From assembly GCA_004026145.2 (NCBI GenBank), contig CP034990.1, positions 14,534,383 to 14,598,382 on the forward strand: DNA of 64,000 nt. Reading direction: 5' to 3'. Source of the DNA: Takifugu bimaculatus (Eukaryota; Chordata; Actinopteri; Tetraodontiformes; Tetraodontidae). Shown here piece by piece: positions 48,870 to 60,179 of the stretch. The position numbers and the translations under genes were made by a program. Below the pieces are notes generated by a model. It made no database searches and was not told where the DNA came from. It saw nothing but the letters and a program-made list of their open reading frames with translations. The first letter of the stretch is position 1. Every line of letters begins with the position of its first letter.

Positions 48870-49460
48870 ATTAAGTTTACATGCACTGATTAATCAAGCT
48901 GTACCCAGAATTGGACTTTTTGTCTTGCCAGAATTTGGTCCTGGTCCACGTTTACACGCAATCCAATAACTGATGTGGAGACATCCTCCTCCTCAACAGT
49001 AGATGGTGCTATGCGTTTTTTCCATGGGTTAATTTTGGCCCTTTCTGGTTGACCTGTTACATCTCACAATAAACAGCTGGATCCAGGCACCCGTCTGGCA
49101 TTCCTAACAGCAGGAAGGTGGATAATCGTCCAGCATTTGTAGTTTTGTACATAATGTTCGTTTTACTTATTGTGCATATAAGCTGTACGCCGTCCCTCGT
49201 GGTCATGACCGGCTTTCTTGTATGTTTTTGTTTCCGGGGTCATACGCCAGCCTGGAGGTGGTGGAGCATGTGCTCATGTGTTGCCTAGTTTAACTCCAAT
49301 TAAGGCGTACACATACATGCCGGAGCAAAAAGCTCTCCAGTCGGAGTATCTGGGTGTCTTAGGAGGATACGTTTACACGTTTACATGCTCTTCAGCTGCC
49401 CAATTACAGTTGGTCACATGTTCACGGTGCATCCATAGTAAGAACTGCACGTTACAATAA
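48870..49460. repeat. Probable third member of the dispersed repeat family (copy C)
   Basis: The start GTTTACATGCACTGATTAATC resembles the left edge of copy A (tttcatgcgcatctaaatc). AGTAGATGGTGCTATGC, then ttttggccc and tctggttgacctgtt, follow in the same order as gctaggtgctgctttgc, ttgggccac and ctggttgaacgt in copy A. A further GTTTACACGTTTACATGC lies at the right side (49370-49387). Overall divergence is high, so membership and ends are uncertain. Confidence 0.35.
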
Positions 49461-51153
49461 TCTGATGCCTCATAAATTTGTTAATTAGAGATTTTTGCTT
49501 TGGGTCAGTCCGACAGTGTGATCAAAAGGCCATGACTTAAATAAAAAACTGGGATTGCAGTCAGTACTTGTCCCGGGTGTGAGGTCAGGGTCAGTCACCG
49601 GGAAGTGAGTGGAGGTGTGAGTGTAAATGTATCAGTCTTGTAAGTGATAAAACCCCATGAGGTGTTTCTGACCACACTTCAGTAGCCACAATTTGTCAGA
49701 ATGTTGGGAAAAAAATACAGTTAAGAAATCAGATTTGTGCGTATGGACACTGATCTGACAGAACAAAGGCTAAAAATGAGCTGAAACCATGATTATTATT
49801 TTTTTAACTATATGAAATTCATTGCTTAGAGCAAGTAAAGACCACTTCTGTTATTATTTAACCTGACATTAGTGGATTTAATAAAAATGTGCTTTATTGG
49901 TTGATTTGAAATATACAAGAGACAGAAGAAGAAAATCAAGTAAAAGGTGGACTGTTGCACACAATGTTCCTGAAAAGGATAAAGAGCTTAAATTAATCAC
50001 ATGTGATATTTTCCTAGGCCAGAATTCAATCACTCCAACCAGGATTCACTCATGGAAAGAGTTCACAAAAATATGTCTCATAAGACTTTAAGCTAAGTGA
50101 AGAAATACATCTACTACTACTATAATTTCCTGCTGGCAGCGAACGCAGCACTGGTGGCTTCAGCCCACTCTTTAAACATTTCCATAGTATTTAAACTATT
50201 TGGAAAACAAATATTCTGTCGGAGTTGTGAACGTGATGGGCGACGGTGATGAAAAATCCTCCGGTGCCTCATGGCGGCATGTTAAACGGAGGATTTTTAA
50301 TCTTCAGGACTTCTGCCTGGACATAATGATTTTCGTATTCAATTTATTCTGACTGCCGTGATATAAATAATATCTGCCTCAGTGCACTAAGAAGAATGAT
50401 TTAAGTTTGTCACCGTTCTGCAAAATGAGGCTGCCTGCATGTAGCCGGGTCTGGTGCGTGACTAGCCTCAAGTCCTGTGTGCGCGTACATATGACTGTTT
50501 CATTTCCACAGAGGTTAATTAGAGCTCATCAGAGGGAACCAGTATTGTGCCACAGAGCAAACGGCACTAATTTGTTATCACCGATCTGCTCCCTTTGTCT
50601 CCTTCACAGCTGTTTCTTTCCACCATGTCACCTGTTTCATCCCAGTGTTTACATCCAGAGACGGCTGCGGGTGGCATAAATACACCTCGGTGACAGTAGT
50701 AGCCTTGAAGGTGTTTTGAGTGAAAGGTTCAACTCGCAACTTGTTTCTTACTCGGAAAACTTTCTTTTTCCCCCCCGAAGCCACTGTTGGTGCTCCATCC
50801 TTAAATGACTCATCCTATCTGACTAGAATACAATCAGGTGGCGAAATCTATGAGCACTGACATTTTACTGTGTAGAAAGTTTAACTGTGTTTAACAAGCA
50901 GACGAGGCTTGAGCCACCGATCGTTCAGGCTGGTGGCGTCTCGGCTCCGGCTGCTTCGGTTGGATGTGTTATGGATAAATAAAAGAATTTGCTGAATACA
51001 GCACAGGTACAGATTGAACTATGGATGCCTTTTAGTACCTGTTGGAGCTCGTGCTGAGTGAAGATGTCGCTGCTTCTCAACTGAACTTGCATTAACTCGT
51101 CAATCATCTGACTTTGAGAGTCCTTTTAGGTCATCCGACATCCTTTGAAAGCC
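49461..51153. other. Non-coding stretch, AT-rich
   Basis: Nothing recognised. Frames are below 90 codons and without domains. Confidence 0.45.
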
Positions 51154-51273
51154 AACAGAGAAAGTTAGCACGGAGAAAGTTAGCACAGAGAAAGTTAGCA
51201 CAGAGAAAGTTAGTACGGAGAAAGTTAGCACAGAGAAAGTTAGCACAGAGAAAGTTAGCACAGAGAAAGTTAG
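51154..51273. repeat. 15-bp minisatellite, 8 copies
   Basis: Eight head-to-tail copies of ACAGAGAAAGTTAGC, differing only by A/G at the third base in two copies and one C/T change. Because the unit is a multiple of three, frames stay open: RKLAQ-type repeats on the plus strand and LTFSV-type repeats on the minus strand. Confidence 0.95.
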
Positions 51274-51831
51274 CACTCCATTGTTTTGGACGATGGCGCA
51301 GAGAGCATGAAAACCAACACTGTGTGTGGAAACATACAAAAGCATCAGCAGTAGTTTGTAAAGTTGTTGGGCAAGTTCCTCATCACGTTCCTTCTCTTGA
51401 GTCAGCCTTGGTGCAAAGAACGTGGGATTTAGGTGATTGTTTCTTTTTTGGGTGCTTTTCTTGCCTCAAACCATTCAGCTTTGCCATGACAATATGTAAA
51501 TTTGACATTCCAATTTAGAACAAGTCACTCAAAGCTGTGTTTTGTTTTTTTGTGGCTGCACAGGCTTGAAGGACGTCATCTTTGAAGCCGGAGTTGAACT
51601 AAATTGATTTTATTAATTTCTGCTACAGTAAACAGTAATAAATTGCAGAATTCAATGACTTAGGAGTAACTGACGGATTCTTATCAAGCTCATATTCTAC
51701 ATTCTCATTCTTATCAAGCTCATAGCCTCATTTATCTTGTGATGGCAAAACAAAACAAGTTTAGGCTGTGTTTAGAGAGGAGAGTCAGAAGCTCTGTGGC
51801 CATTTTTGTCAAGTATGTGTATAGTTTCATG

Positions 51832-51832
<1 letters not shown>
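51274..51832. other. Non-coding stretch with an 18-bp direct repeat
   Basis: ATTCTTATCAAGCTCATA occurs exactly at 51677-51694 and 51707-51724, spaced by 12 bp. No gene is recognised; the frame coming out of the minisatellite ends at 51518. Confidence 0.5.

Positions 51833-51881
<49 letters not shown>
51833..51881. repeat. (TG)n array
   Basis: About 24 TG units, followed by a C substitution and TGGTC. Confidence 0.95.
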
Positions 51882-51882
<1 letters not shown>

Positions 51883-53880
51883 GTCTTGCAATGCCATGGG
51901 TCATCAATAATATATTATCTCCACTCTCATGCATTTAACACTTGGTTTCACTTGATTTTACTCATCTGGCTCTGCACCCACAGGAGTGTCTAGTTATCGT
52001 TACAACATCTCCTTCCTTCACTCTTTGCTCAACAAATTCACCTTTACATACAAAACCAGTGACCTGGAATAAAAAATGTCCCAGATCTGGTACCACAACC
52101 CAGACTGTACATTCACACATTAAAGGAACATATTTCACAAAGTACCGTACCAACATTAAAACAATGTGGAACAATGTAAAAGCAAAAAATGAAAATAATG
52201 GACCCTCAAAGTGTGAGCCCCGACCCAAACGGACAGGTGGGCCGAGTCAAACAGAGGCCAAAATCAATGAGACTCACATCATCTGACATTAGTTCCTCAC
52301 AGCAACCAGCTACACAGTTCAGAAACAGGAAAGAAATCATGTTTTGGAGGCCAAACAAGGTCGCTCGTTGCACATCTGTCAGGTGTGACCAACACTGTAT
52401 GAAGGGATTCCTCTTTAATCTTTGGTCAGAAACCAAAAGTCACAGATTTACTGCTAGTGCAAAAGATCTAAAGATTTAGATTTCAACTTCCACCTCCAGG
52501 CAATTTTAGCTGTTCTGAGTTTTCTAAATGATATTTTTGGTTTTTTTGGGGGCGGATGAGCTGACAGGCCTAAACAGAACCAGGCTCTGTTTGGCACAGT
52601 CTCATCCGTTTCGGTCGTCATGGTACCACATAAGTCCAGTCACATCATTTGATCTGTAGCCCCAAAACGCAGGAAAGGGCCGACTACATATTTAAATCAA
52701 CTGCACTCATTAAGCTCTGCAGGAACACGGACGAGAGTCTGTTGATTAAAAATCAGGCAGAAGGGACGGGACAGAAAGTGGGCCAAAGAACAGAGGGAAA
52801 AAAGTGATCTCAAAAGTTGAGCGGGGCTAAAAAAAAAAATACGATTAGAAGAGAAACTGGCGAGTTGGGGGAGGGGGCGCGGAAGCATTCATCTCTGTCA
52901 GTCTCCTGGTCAATATTGTCTGTGGTCGCGACCGCTGGATGTTGCTGTAAATGATTGATATGGCAATAAGTTGTTTACCCAGGTGGCTGAAAGCAGAGCT
53001 ATTCTGAGGAGGCAGCAGAAGCAGGCAGAGCCGCAGATGCTCAAACATCTGTCCGCTGTTGTCTCTCTATGAGCCCACTGCCATTTTAGGATGTCGTTTA
53101 CACCCGCTGAACATCTCCGTGGATGAGACGTGCATGTGTGCAGGATATATACGTCTTCTGGAAGCTGGACAACATCTGGGCGTGCTAGCAAAGCTTCGCT
53201 CCTGCCGTGGATGTTTAGACTCGGAATGAGCCAGACACAGCGCTGCTGACATTCCCCTCCCGATAAATCAGCTTCCCGGAGGCTGCTGGGAACGATCCAG
53301 GAGGCCAGCGCCTCTGATTGAGCGGTGCCCTCTGTGCTCTGAACGACCTGCATCTGGATCAGAGCTGAAGGTCTCCTCAGAGGTAACTGCAGATAAGATA
53401 TGGCTGCTGGAGGTGGCTCCGGAGGCCTCAGCCTTCAGCCCAGTCGATTCAGCGTCGTCTCCGTCCACAGACGTCTCCTCTCTGCAGCCTTATCAGCAGC
53501 AGTTACCTCGGATGCACTCGACCAAAGGTCTCAACACACGTTTCATTTACAGCAGGAAACACTCATCATCTGCGTTAATGATATTTAGATTTGGGTAAAA
53601 GTGACGTTTTTTTCCCTCTTAATTATAAGGAATCTGTGACGTTTGGCCCTCTAAATGTGCTTAAGCCCAATATTCTTCCAAAGTTTGCCTCCACCTACAC
53701 GACCTGCTGGGTCACGACCTGCTGGCAGCGTCAGAACGGCAGGCAGGCGGTTGTCAGGTGTCACGAGCCGCTAACATTCGGTTACAAATGGATGGATGTT
53801 TGAATTTGGAGTGTAGAGGGATGCATCCGTCCTCACCACATATCGTTCTGTCAGAATTATGGAACACTTGGCCCGGGCAA
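51882..53880. other. Non-coding stretch, no gene recognised
   Basis: A minus-strand frame of 147 codons (52910-53353) and a plus frame of 114 codons (51942-52286) show no domains and overlap other frames. Confidence 0.45.
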
Positions 53881-53947
53881 CGGCTGTCTGGGATTTGAAC
53901 CCAGGATCTCAATTAAAAAGAGAACTCAACAACCTGTTCAAGAGCCG
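53881..53947 (-). pseudogene. tRNA-like relic (possible tRNA pseudogene or SINE head)
   Basis: Read on the minus strand, 67 nt fold as a degenerate cloverleaf. The acceptor arms CGGCTCT and ACAGCCG pair at 6 of 7 positions. The T arm CTGGG-TTCAAAT-CCCAG is perfect and contains the Pol III B-box GGTTCAAATCC. The anticodon arm pairs at 4 of 5 positions around a 7-nt loop TTTTAAT (anticodon position TTA). The D arm is reduced to AACA-GGT-TGTT and no good A-box is present. A run of five T inside the anticodon arm would act as a Pol III terminator. It is unlikely to be a working tRNA. Confidence 0.35.
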
Positions 53948-54143
53948 CTCCCACGAGCCTTAAAGGGAGAGGTGAGGGATCAGGATCAGACTTCCCATAT
54001 CAACGACTGGCATAGGGATGTGTGTGATCTGGTGTCCGAGGAGACACAATTGTGGGTCCTCAACTGTGACCTTAAAGTTGGGAGTTAAGCTAAAGGGTTT
54101 GGCTCTATACATTACTTCCGATGCCAAGACCTCCCAAATATAG

Positions 54144-54144
<1 letters not shown>
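53948..54144. other. Short non-coding spacer
   Basis: Nothing recognised between the tRNA-like relic and the TG array. Confidence 0.5.

Positions 54145-54240
<96 letters not shown>
54145..54240. repeat. Compound (TG)39(AG)9 microsatellite
   Basis: The longest TG array in the window, 54145-54222, continues without a break into (AG)9 at 54223-54240. Confidence 0.97.
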
Positions 54241-54241
<1 letters not shown>

Positions 54242-54506
54242 CACAGCAGATGACAGTGGGTTTTCAAAGAATGCGTCTGAGAACGTATTAGGAGGAGGTT
54301 TTTCCTCGTTGGAGAGGGAAACCTTGCAGCTGGTGTTTGATCAGATCAAAGGGGGCAGCAGGAACCTTCTAACCTCATTTTTGTGCTGATGAGAAAGGGA
54401 GGAGATTCAGAAACATTTCTCTTTGTGGAGCTAAAATGACTTGGGAAGATTTGTTGGAAAAGGCTTTATTGTTGCAGTTGGAGACCCTCAATTATTAATT
54501 TTTGGT

Positions 54507-54527
54507 AAAAAAAAAAGGGGGGGGGGG
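54507..54527. repeat. A10-G11 homopolymer pair
   Basis: Ten A followed directly by eleven G, an all-purine stretch of 21 bp. Confidence 0.93.
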
Positions 54528-54681
54528 TGGCTCGGCAGCGAGGGATTATCAGCAGCTTCCTGACGTGTCATGAACGAACAATCTTCTAAATGGCTTTTTC
54601 ATTTGCATTCGGGTGAAATCAAATGTTCAGATTTTATGAATATTACAACTTTGTCTTTGTGAGCTCTGTCTTCCTCTGGAT

Positions 54682-54695
54682 GGGGGGGGGGGGGG
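54682..54695. repeat. Poly-G tract, 14 G
   Basis: Uninterrupted run of 14 G. Confidence 0.95.
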
Positions 54696-54828
54696 TCTGC
54701 ATTAAATGAATGCCAAATGTGGCACGATGGAGGATCTCGCAGACGGAAAGCTGTTCCGGCCAGAGTGTGCCAGGAAATAAATGGATCCCGGATCCCAGCA
54801 CTGATTTTTCCATACGGTTCCAGTGAGG

Positions 54829-54852
54829 GGTGTGTGTGTGTGGGGGGGGGGG
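54829..54852. repeat. (TG)n followed by poly-G
   Basis: A short TG array running into 11 G (54842-54852). Confidence 0.9.
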
Positions 54853-54936
54853 ATCTCAGCCAGATCTACAATAGGAGGGCACAAGGAGGGCAATACCATC
54901 GCAGTCTCAGCTCCAGTTGGCCTCATCTTTTAAAAG

Positions 54937-54937
<1 letters not shown>

Positions 54938-54968
<31 letters not shown>
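54938..54968. repeat. (AC)n array
   Basis: About 15 AC units followed by atatac. Confidence 0.95.
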
Positions 54969-54972
<4 letters not shown>

Positions 54973-55401
54973 TTTACTGCATGTTCTATTCTTATTTGAT
55001 CCCATAGTTTTCATTGATTAATCTCATGACAGAGGGATTTGTGCCTTAGTTTGGATCTGACGGTGGATTAAATGACGCTGCTGCTCCATGATCGTCCTGT
55101 TTATTTGAGGGGATTTTAAAACCTCCATGCACGTAACTTTCTTGGATATTCTACAGGTTGGTATAAACTGTCAATCATTTCATAATCCTGCTTAATATTA
55201 GTGTTTTTATGAGGTTGGGAGGCATCCTTACAGCATCCCAAATATAGATTTAACCAATGCTCTTTTATTCTGTTTTTTTTCTACCTTATTTATGACTTAC
55301 TTCTTTGCTCCGAGCCTGTTATTCTTCAATTTCTGCCCCATACATAATGGATGCAGTACGAGTGAGTCAGGGTGGAGTTGGGATTTGGACCTCGCAGGCA
55401 T

Positions 55402-55526
55402 GACAGAGATGGAGAGAGAGAGAGAGATGGAGAGAGAGAGAGAGATGGAGAGAGAGGGAGATGGAGAGAGAGGGAGAGAGAGGGAGATGGAGAGAGAGGG
55501 AGAGATGGAGAGACAGGGAAAGAGAT
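55402..55526. repeat. Homopurine GA-rich minisatellite
   Basis: About 125 bp built of GAGAGA and GGGAGA blocks separated by GATGGAGAG words at intervals of about 16-24 bp. It is almost wholly purine on the plus strand apart from the T of each GATGG. Arg/Glu-rich plus frames and Leu/Ser-rich minus frames across it are artefacts. Confidence 0.93.
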
Positions 55527-55903
55527 AACGAGCAGCAGGCTGACCGAGACTCTGAGCCAAGTCTGAACAACTATGCAAAGCAGAGATTATTTCGTTGGAA
55601 AACAAAAGAAATGGTTGTAGACAGCAGTCAAGTCTCTGTGCGTGCTCCCGCCTGACATGATGATACTGAGGACAGTTTATTTAGCTTTTTATTCCACACA
55701 GCACAGTGGTTATAAGATGCGCTCACAGCTGCCCGTGTTCTGCAGAAGCCTCTGGTTTGAGTCGGTAATGTCAGTTTCCCTTTTTTATCGAGTTCCCATT
55801 ACTGAGCGGTCAAAGGTGCTCTGAGGTTTCAGGAGGGGATGTTATTAAACGAATTTTTAGAGGAAGAAATGCCTAATTAAAAAGGACTGACTGCTGCCTC
55901 AAC

Positions 55904-55958
<55 letters not shown>
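55904..55958. repeat. (AC)27 array
   Basis: Uninterrupted alternating AC. Confidence 0.97.
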
Positions 55959-55961
<3 letters not shown>

Positions 55962-58900
55962 TGTCAGCATGAACCGTATAAGCTAACAGACATTAGCATG
56001 ACTAGCTAACCCTAGCCATAGCGTGAGTGTGTTCTGCAGGTGTGCTTGAAACCTCAATAGCAGATAAAAATACTCCATAATTAATAATTTGTGTCCTTGA
56101 CATTTGAACTGACGACCGGAATTCTCACACATCATGAAGGTTCATATAAATGGAGAATGAATCTGGCAGACATTAACTGAGACATTTTGTTATAAGTTGC
56201 TTAAAAGGTTTATTACTGTGATGAAATAGCATGAATGATATCGCAGTGGGCACGTACGTCACCAAACTATTTAATAAATAGTTTATGCCAAAATCCCCCC
56301 GAATCCTCTTTTAACGTCTGCTATATAACAAGCTCCTTGTTAGCACACTGACCATGTGAACAGGCAGCTGATGAACAGTTTAAGAGTTCTGGAGTGTCTT
56401 TTCCCTGGAACCATTTCTCTTCCAGGTATCGATCCTAAGTGAGACTAAAGCTGATAGCTGAGCTGCAAACAGCATGGGAGCCAGCTCCCAGTGTTCCCCA
56501 CTGCTGACAGGCCCAAACCAGCATCATTATGACTGTGCTAAGCATTGGCAGTCAGGCTGCACGCTCTCCTCTCACACCCGGTGTTAAAATACTGACGGGA
56601 CTCCAGGTTTTTCAGCATACATCAGCTCCAAAAAAGCGCATCAATTATTCAACCTCACAGCGGCCTCTTGTAATTACTCTGCGCTGATAGGGTGCCAGCC
56701 ATTGCAACCAGAAGCCAATAAATCCAGCAATGAGATGCATTAAGTCGACTTGTCCCGCACCGACAATCGCAGCTGATTAGGTCGTCCTTGCAGGCAGCTG
56801 GACACGAAGCTACCGTGGCAGAGTCAAAAAGAAATATGACCGGTTCGGTATTCAGCATCAGCACAGATTGATGTTAGATTAAGTGTGTTTTTCCTGCGAC
56901 TTGCCAGGCATGTTAATGCGCCGCTTCTCGCCAAAAGGCTGGACGAGACCTGCACGCGGGTGGAGGGAGGGGCTGGCGGGACGTGGGACATAATCATCTT
57001 TGAGACAAACTGGCGGCAAAAAAAAAAAAAAAAAAACCCAGACAAATGTTCAGAGTTCACAATGTTAATCAATGCCTTCCTGTTTACATTTCGGATGACT
57101 CCCTCCTCGCCTTTCCGACCGCAAAGCTCCTGTAAGCGCCACGGAATATTAATTGGTTGCTCATCAGTCCGCGCACGAGCCAGTTACATGAGATAGCAAA
57201 CAGAGGAGGAGGAGGAACGGATGGAGGGAAAGCGCAGAGTGACACCTCACCTCTCCAGATTCACCCCCCCAGCTGAGAGAGGAGAAGGACGGGACAAAAG
57301 AGGGAAAGGTGGCTGACTTTGGGGTGAGGCTGACAGCAGGATCAGGGAGTCGGGGCCCCGGGGTGCCAGATTGAGCTGCGAGAGCCACAGAGGAAGAAAG
57401 GAGAGCGATGAAGAGCCAGACTGGAGCCTCAGACGTGGCTTTAACCTCCGCCGGCTCGGTCCCCGCAAACTCACGTTTGACCACGTCTGAATCCTCGTGA
57501 GCGTTTGTGCACGAGGACGCCTGCTTTGGTCACACCGCACGAACCCATCGTGATAGCTTAGCAACAAAAGAGCATCGCAACATTTCAGTCCAGCAGCTTC
57601 AAATGTTTATTCTATCAGCAGAAAATAGTCCCTGTTTTTCTTATTTTTTAAATTAAGTTTGGCACCCTGGCTCTGACCTCATTACTCCTCACAGATATGT
57701 TTGCAGAGAGATCTTGGGAAGTGATGAGAAAAAAAAAAAAAAAGCTCATGAAACCCTCCTGTCAGAGCCAGCGAATGGATGGCTGGAGCTTAAGCCCACG
57801 CCGGGCGGCTGCGGCTGAGAGACGCCGAACATTTTTGCTGCCATAAAGTCAGGCGGAGGCATTTATTGCACACAAATCTCAGCCTTTACTTTCTGTACGG
57901 AAGACTGTTTTGACCACAGAAGAAGAGGACGAAGAACGCCACTAAAGACTATGTACTATACAGTAGTACCATAATGTAGCGGCAGGAGAAGATGAGCGCT
58001 ATCAATTTTAGCTAAATCGCTAATAATGAAAGAAATTTGGGCCCCATTTACAGCAGAAATGTGATAAGACTCTCATTTTCTGAGCCAATTGTTTGTCAGT
58101 GAGAATAATTGTCGACAGTTGTGGGTGTAAAGATGCTCGCGCAGTTATTGTAGGTTTCCTTTCTTTTCTTTATTGAGTCAGTCTGAATGCAACTGTGAAT
58201 TCTGCCCTCCAAGACAGACGGAACCCTTCAGGGACGCTCCCGCTGCAGGCAATTACCCGTTTTTTATGGCTTGATTGTCGCAGAGGATGCGAAGAAACCG
58301 GTCGAATCGGGAGCACAATGCTAGCAGGTGTGGAATTAGCATCTCTCGTTGTTTTTGCACCACCGGCATGGAAGTCCTCCCAACGTCACCCTGTCTTGGG
58401 CGCGGAGACAATTTCAGCATCGTGGTGCCGAAACTTTCAGACAAAGGTGTCAGCTGTGTGTGCTGCTCGCTGGGAATGCTGATGGAATGAATATTAAGCA
58501 AGCGTGGAAGGATCCTGCAGGCTGCCTGATGCTAGCCTCCCTGTTCTTCTGCTCGGACCCTGACAGATTGTCAGAATTACCTTGTTGTTTAAACTCCCGA
58601 CTCACACGTCAGCGCCTTTGCCGTTCCATCTTTAGCATTGTCTGTCCTGCCGCTCCTACAGGAACAGGAACACCCAACCATTCCACCTTTCTCCTACACT
58701 TGGCCTGGACCAACGTCTGGAAGTCGGTGAGATTTATTTCAGCATTTATGGAGCGGCTTCACATGGTCTCTCACACGCGTGCACGTCGCAGGAAGTTTAA
58801 AAAAATGCTAATTTAGAGGAGCGACGGCGGGGTGTAAATCCAGGCCTCATTGTGAATTCAGCACATTGGCTGCAGCGTGCAGCGGCGACTCTCTTTATTC

Positions 58901-59745
58901 TCTGAAGCTGTCATCTATCCTGAGTATGGCAACGAGCAGGCACGTACCAGAGGGGGGGGGGGGTTCCCACAGGAACCATCCACTCCCTCAAACACGCGCA
59001 TCCCTGCACATTGTAGGGATGCAAAGACCCATTAGTGCTGTGATGACTTGAAGGAACTCTCTGAAGGGTCTTTATTATCAGACCTCTAGCTGAGGTGTGT
59101 TTATGGCTCCCTCTGAATGTGTCCGTGCACGTGTGTTGCTGTCGCTGTGTCTCTGAAGGTGTTGGCGCGAGGGCACGTGTGATGAAGACGATGGTATAGC
59201 TTCCTCCCTCCGTGAGCGTTTGTTTTTCCGCCGTGGGAGAAAATCATGGCTACTTTTCCACAAACGACTCCCGGGATGGCGATTGATTTTGCAGCCAGCC
59301 ACTAAAGAGGACATAGAAGAATAAAGGACACGAGTCAAAACAAGCAGATGGTCGAAGAGTCGCGGAATAATCCAGCCTGGGGGACGCCAGAGCGTGCTGA
59401 ATGATGGCCGCAGCAGCTCACATTAAAACCCGGAATAACGCGCAGAATCAACATATTAAAGTGAAATCGGCCCCCACAAAGCAACTGCTGACAGTGTCTT
59501 TGTGCAGACCCGGGTCCCCTCGGACAAGTCCTTCAGCACCACATTTGTGTTGAACTGATTTCTGTGGAAAATGTGCCCAACGAATCCAGTTTTACCCTTC
59601 TATTATGGCTGGATTAAGCTAAAAAAGAATGAGAAAAGGAAGCCAACCTGGGATCATCCCCCCAGATCTGGGGTGGGCAGCACAGTCCAACGAGGGCCAC
59701 AGTCCTGCCGCCCTATTTTACCCACCAGGTAGACAACTGCTGACA
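55959..59745. other. Non-coding stretch, no gene recognised
   Basis: Contains A19 (57018-57036), A15 (57729-57743) and G12 (58952-58963). Frames at 57164-57567 (minus, 106 codons, Ser/Leu-rich) and 58349-58816 (plus, 155 codons) show no recognisable domain. About 57190-57420 is purine-rich. Confidence 0.45.
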
Positions 59746-59787
59746 CCTGGGATGGCGCCCCTGGGATGGCGCCCCTGGGATGGTGCC
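59746..59787. repeat. 14-bp tandem repeat, 3 copies
   Basis: Three copies of CCTGGGATGGCGCC, the last with C-to-T at one position. Confidence 0.92.
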
Positions 59788-59927
59788 CCAGAACCACTCA
59801 GACTCGAGCTTTAAAATGGATCTGGAAATGTAAATTTAAAGTTCCCGGCAAAGAAAATTCCGCTTGCACGGTTTCCTTCACTACTAAAACTCTAACACAG
59901 TTCTATCTTAGGGGTGACGAAGGAGCT

Positions 59928-59942
59928 GCCACCAGGGGGCCT
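59928..59942 (+). promoter_or_regulatory. Strong CTCF-type motif
   Basis: GCCACCAGGGGGCCT matches the vertebrate CTCF core CCASYAGRKGGC at every position. A weaker relative (CCACCAGGTAGAC, 11 of 13 to consensus) lies about 200 bp upstream at 59722-59734. CTCF binds such sites as an insulator or loop anchor. Binding here is inferred from motif alone. Confidence 0.45.
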
Positions 59943-60158
59943 GTGAGCGAGCTGCCACCTCCCCAGTGCGTCACTCCTCATCTGTCCACTGATGGATGGC
60001 GAGAACTATAATTGTGTTGATTGGTGTGAGGCGCGCACGAGCCTGGAAGGCTGTGGAGAGACTTTTAGCCTGCAGAGTTGAGCTGTGGCAAAGCTACAGC
60101 CAGGTGAGCTATGCTGGGCTTTCTTATTACCAGGCTGAGTTATAGACCCTCGCCTCAG

Positions 60159-60179
60159 CCCCCCCGCCCCGCCCCGCCC
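60159..60179 (-). promoter_or_regulatory. Triple GC-box cluster, possible minus-strand promoter
   Basis: On the minus strand, three overlapping GGGCGGGG words are followed about 15-20 bp downstream by a TATA-like CTATAACT (near 60138-60145). The arrangement fits a core promoter with Sp1 sites, but no coding exon is recognised downstream. Confidence 0.2.

Noticed and set aside
51114..51518. 134-codon frame with RKLAQ-type repeats as a real gene
   Set aside because: The frame is kept open by a 15-bp repeat unit and is equally open on the other strand; no domain follows the repeat.
55297..55655. Arg/Glu-rich and Leu/Ser-rich frames
   Set aside because: They are translations of the GA-rich minisatellite.
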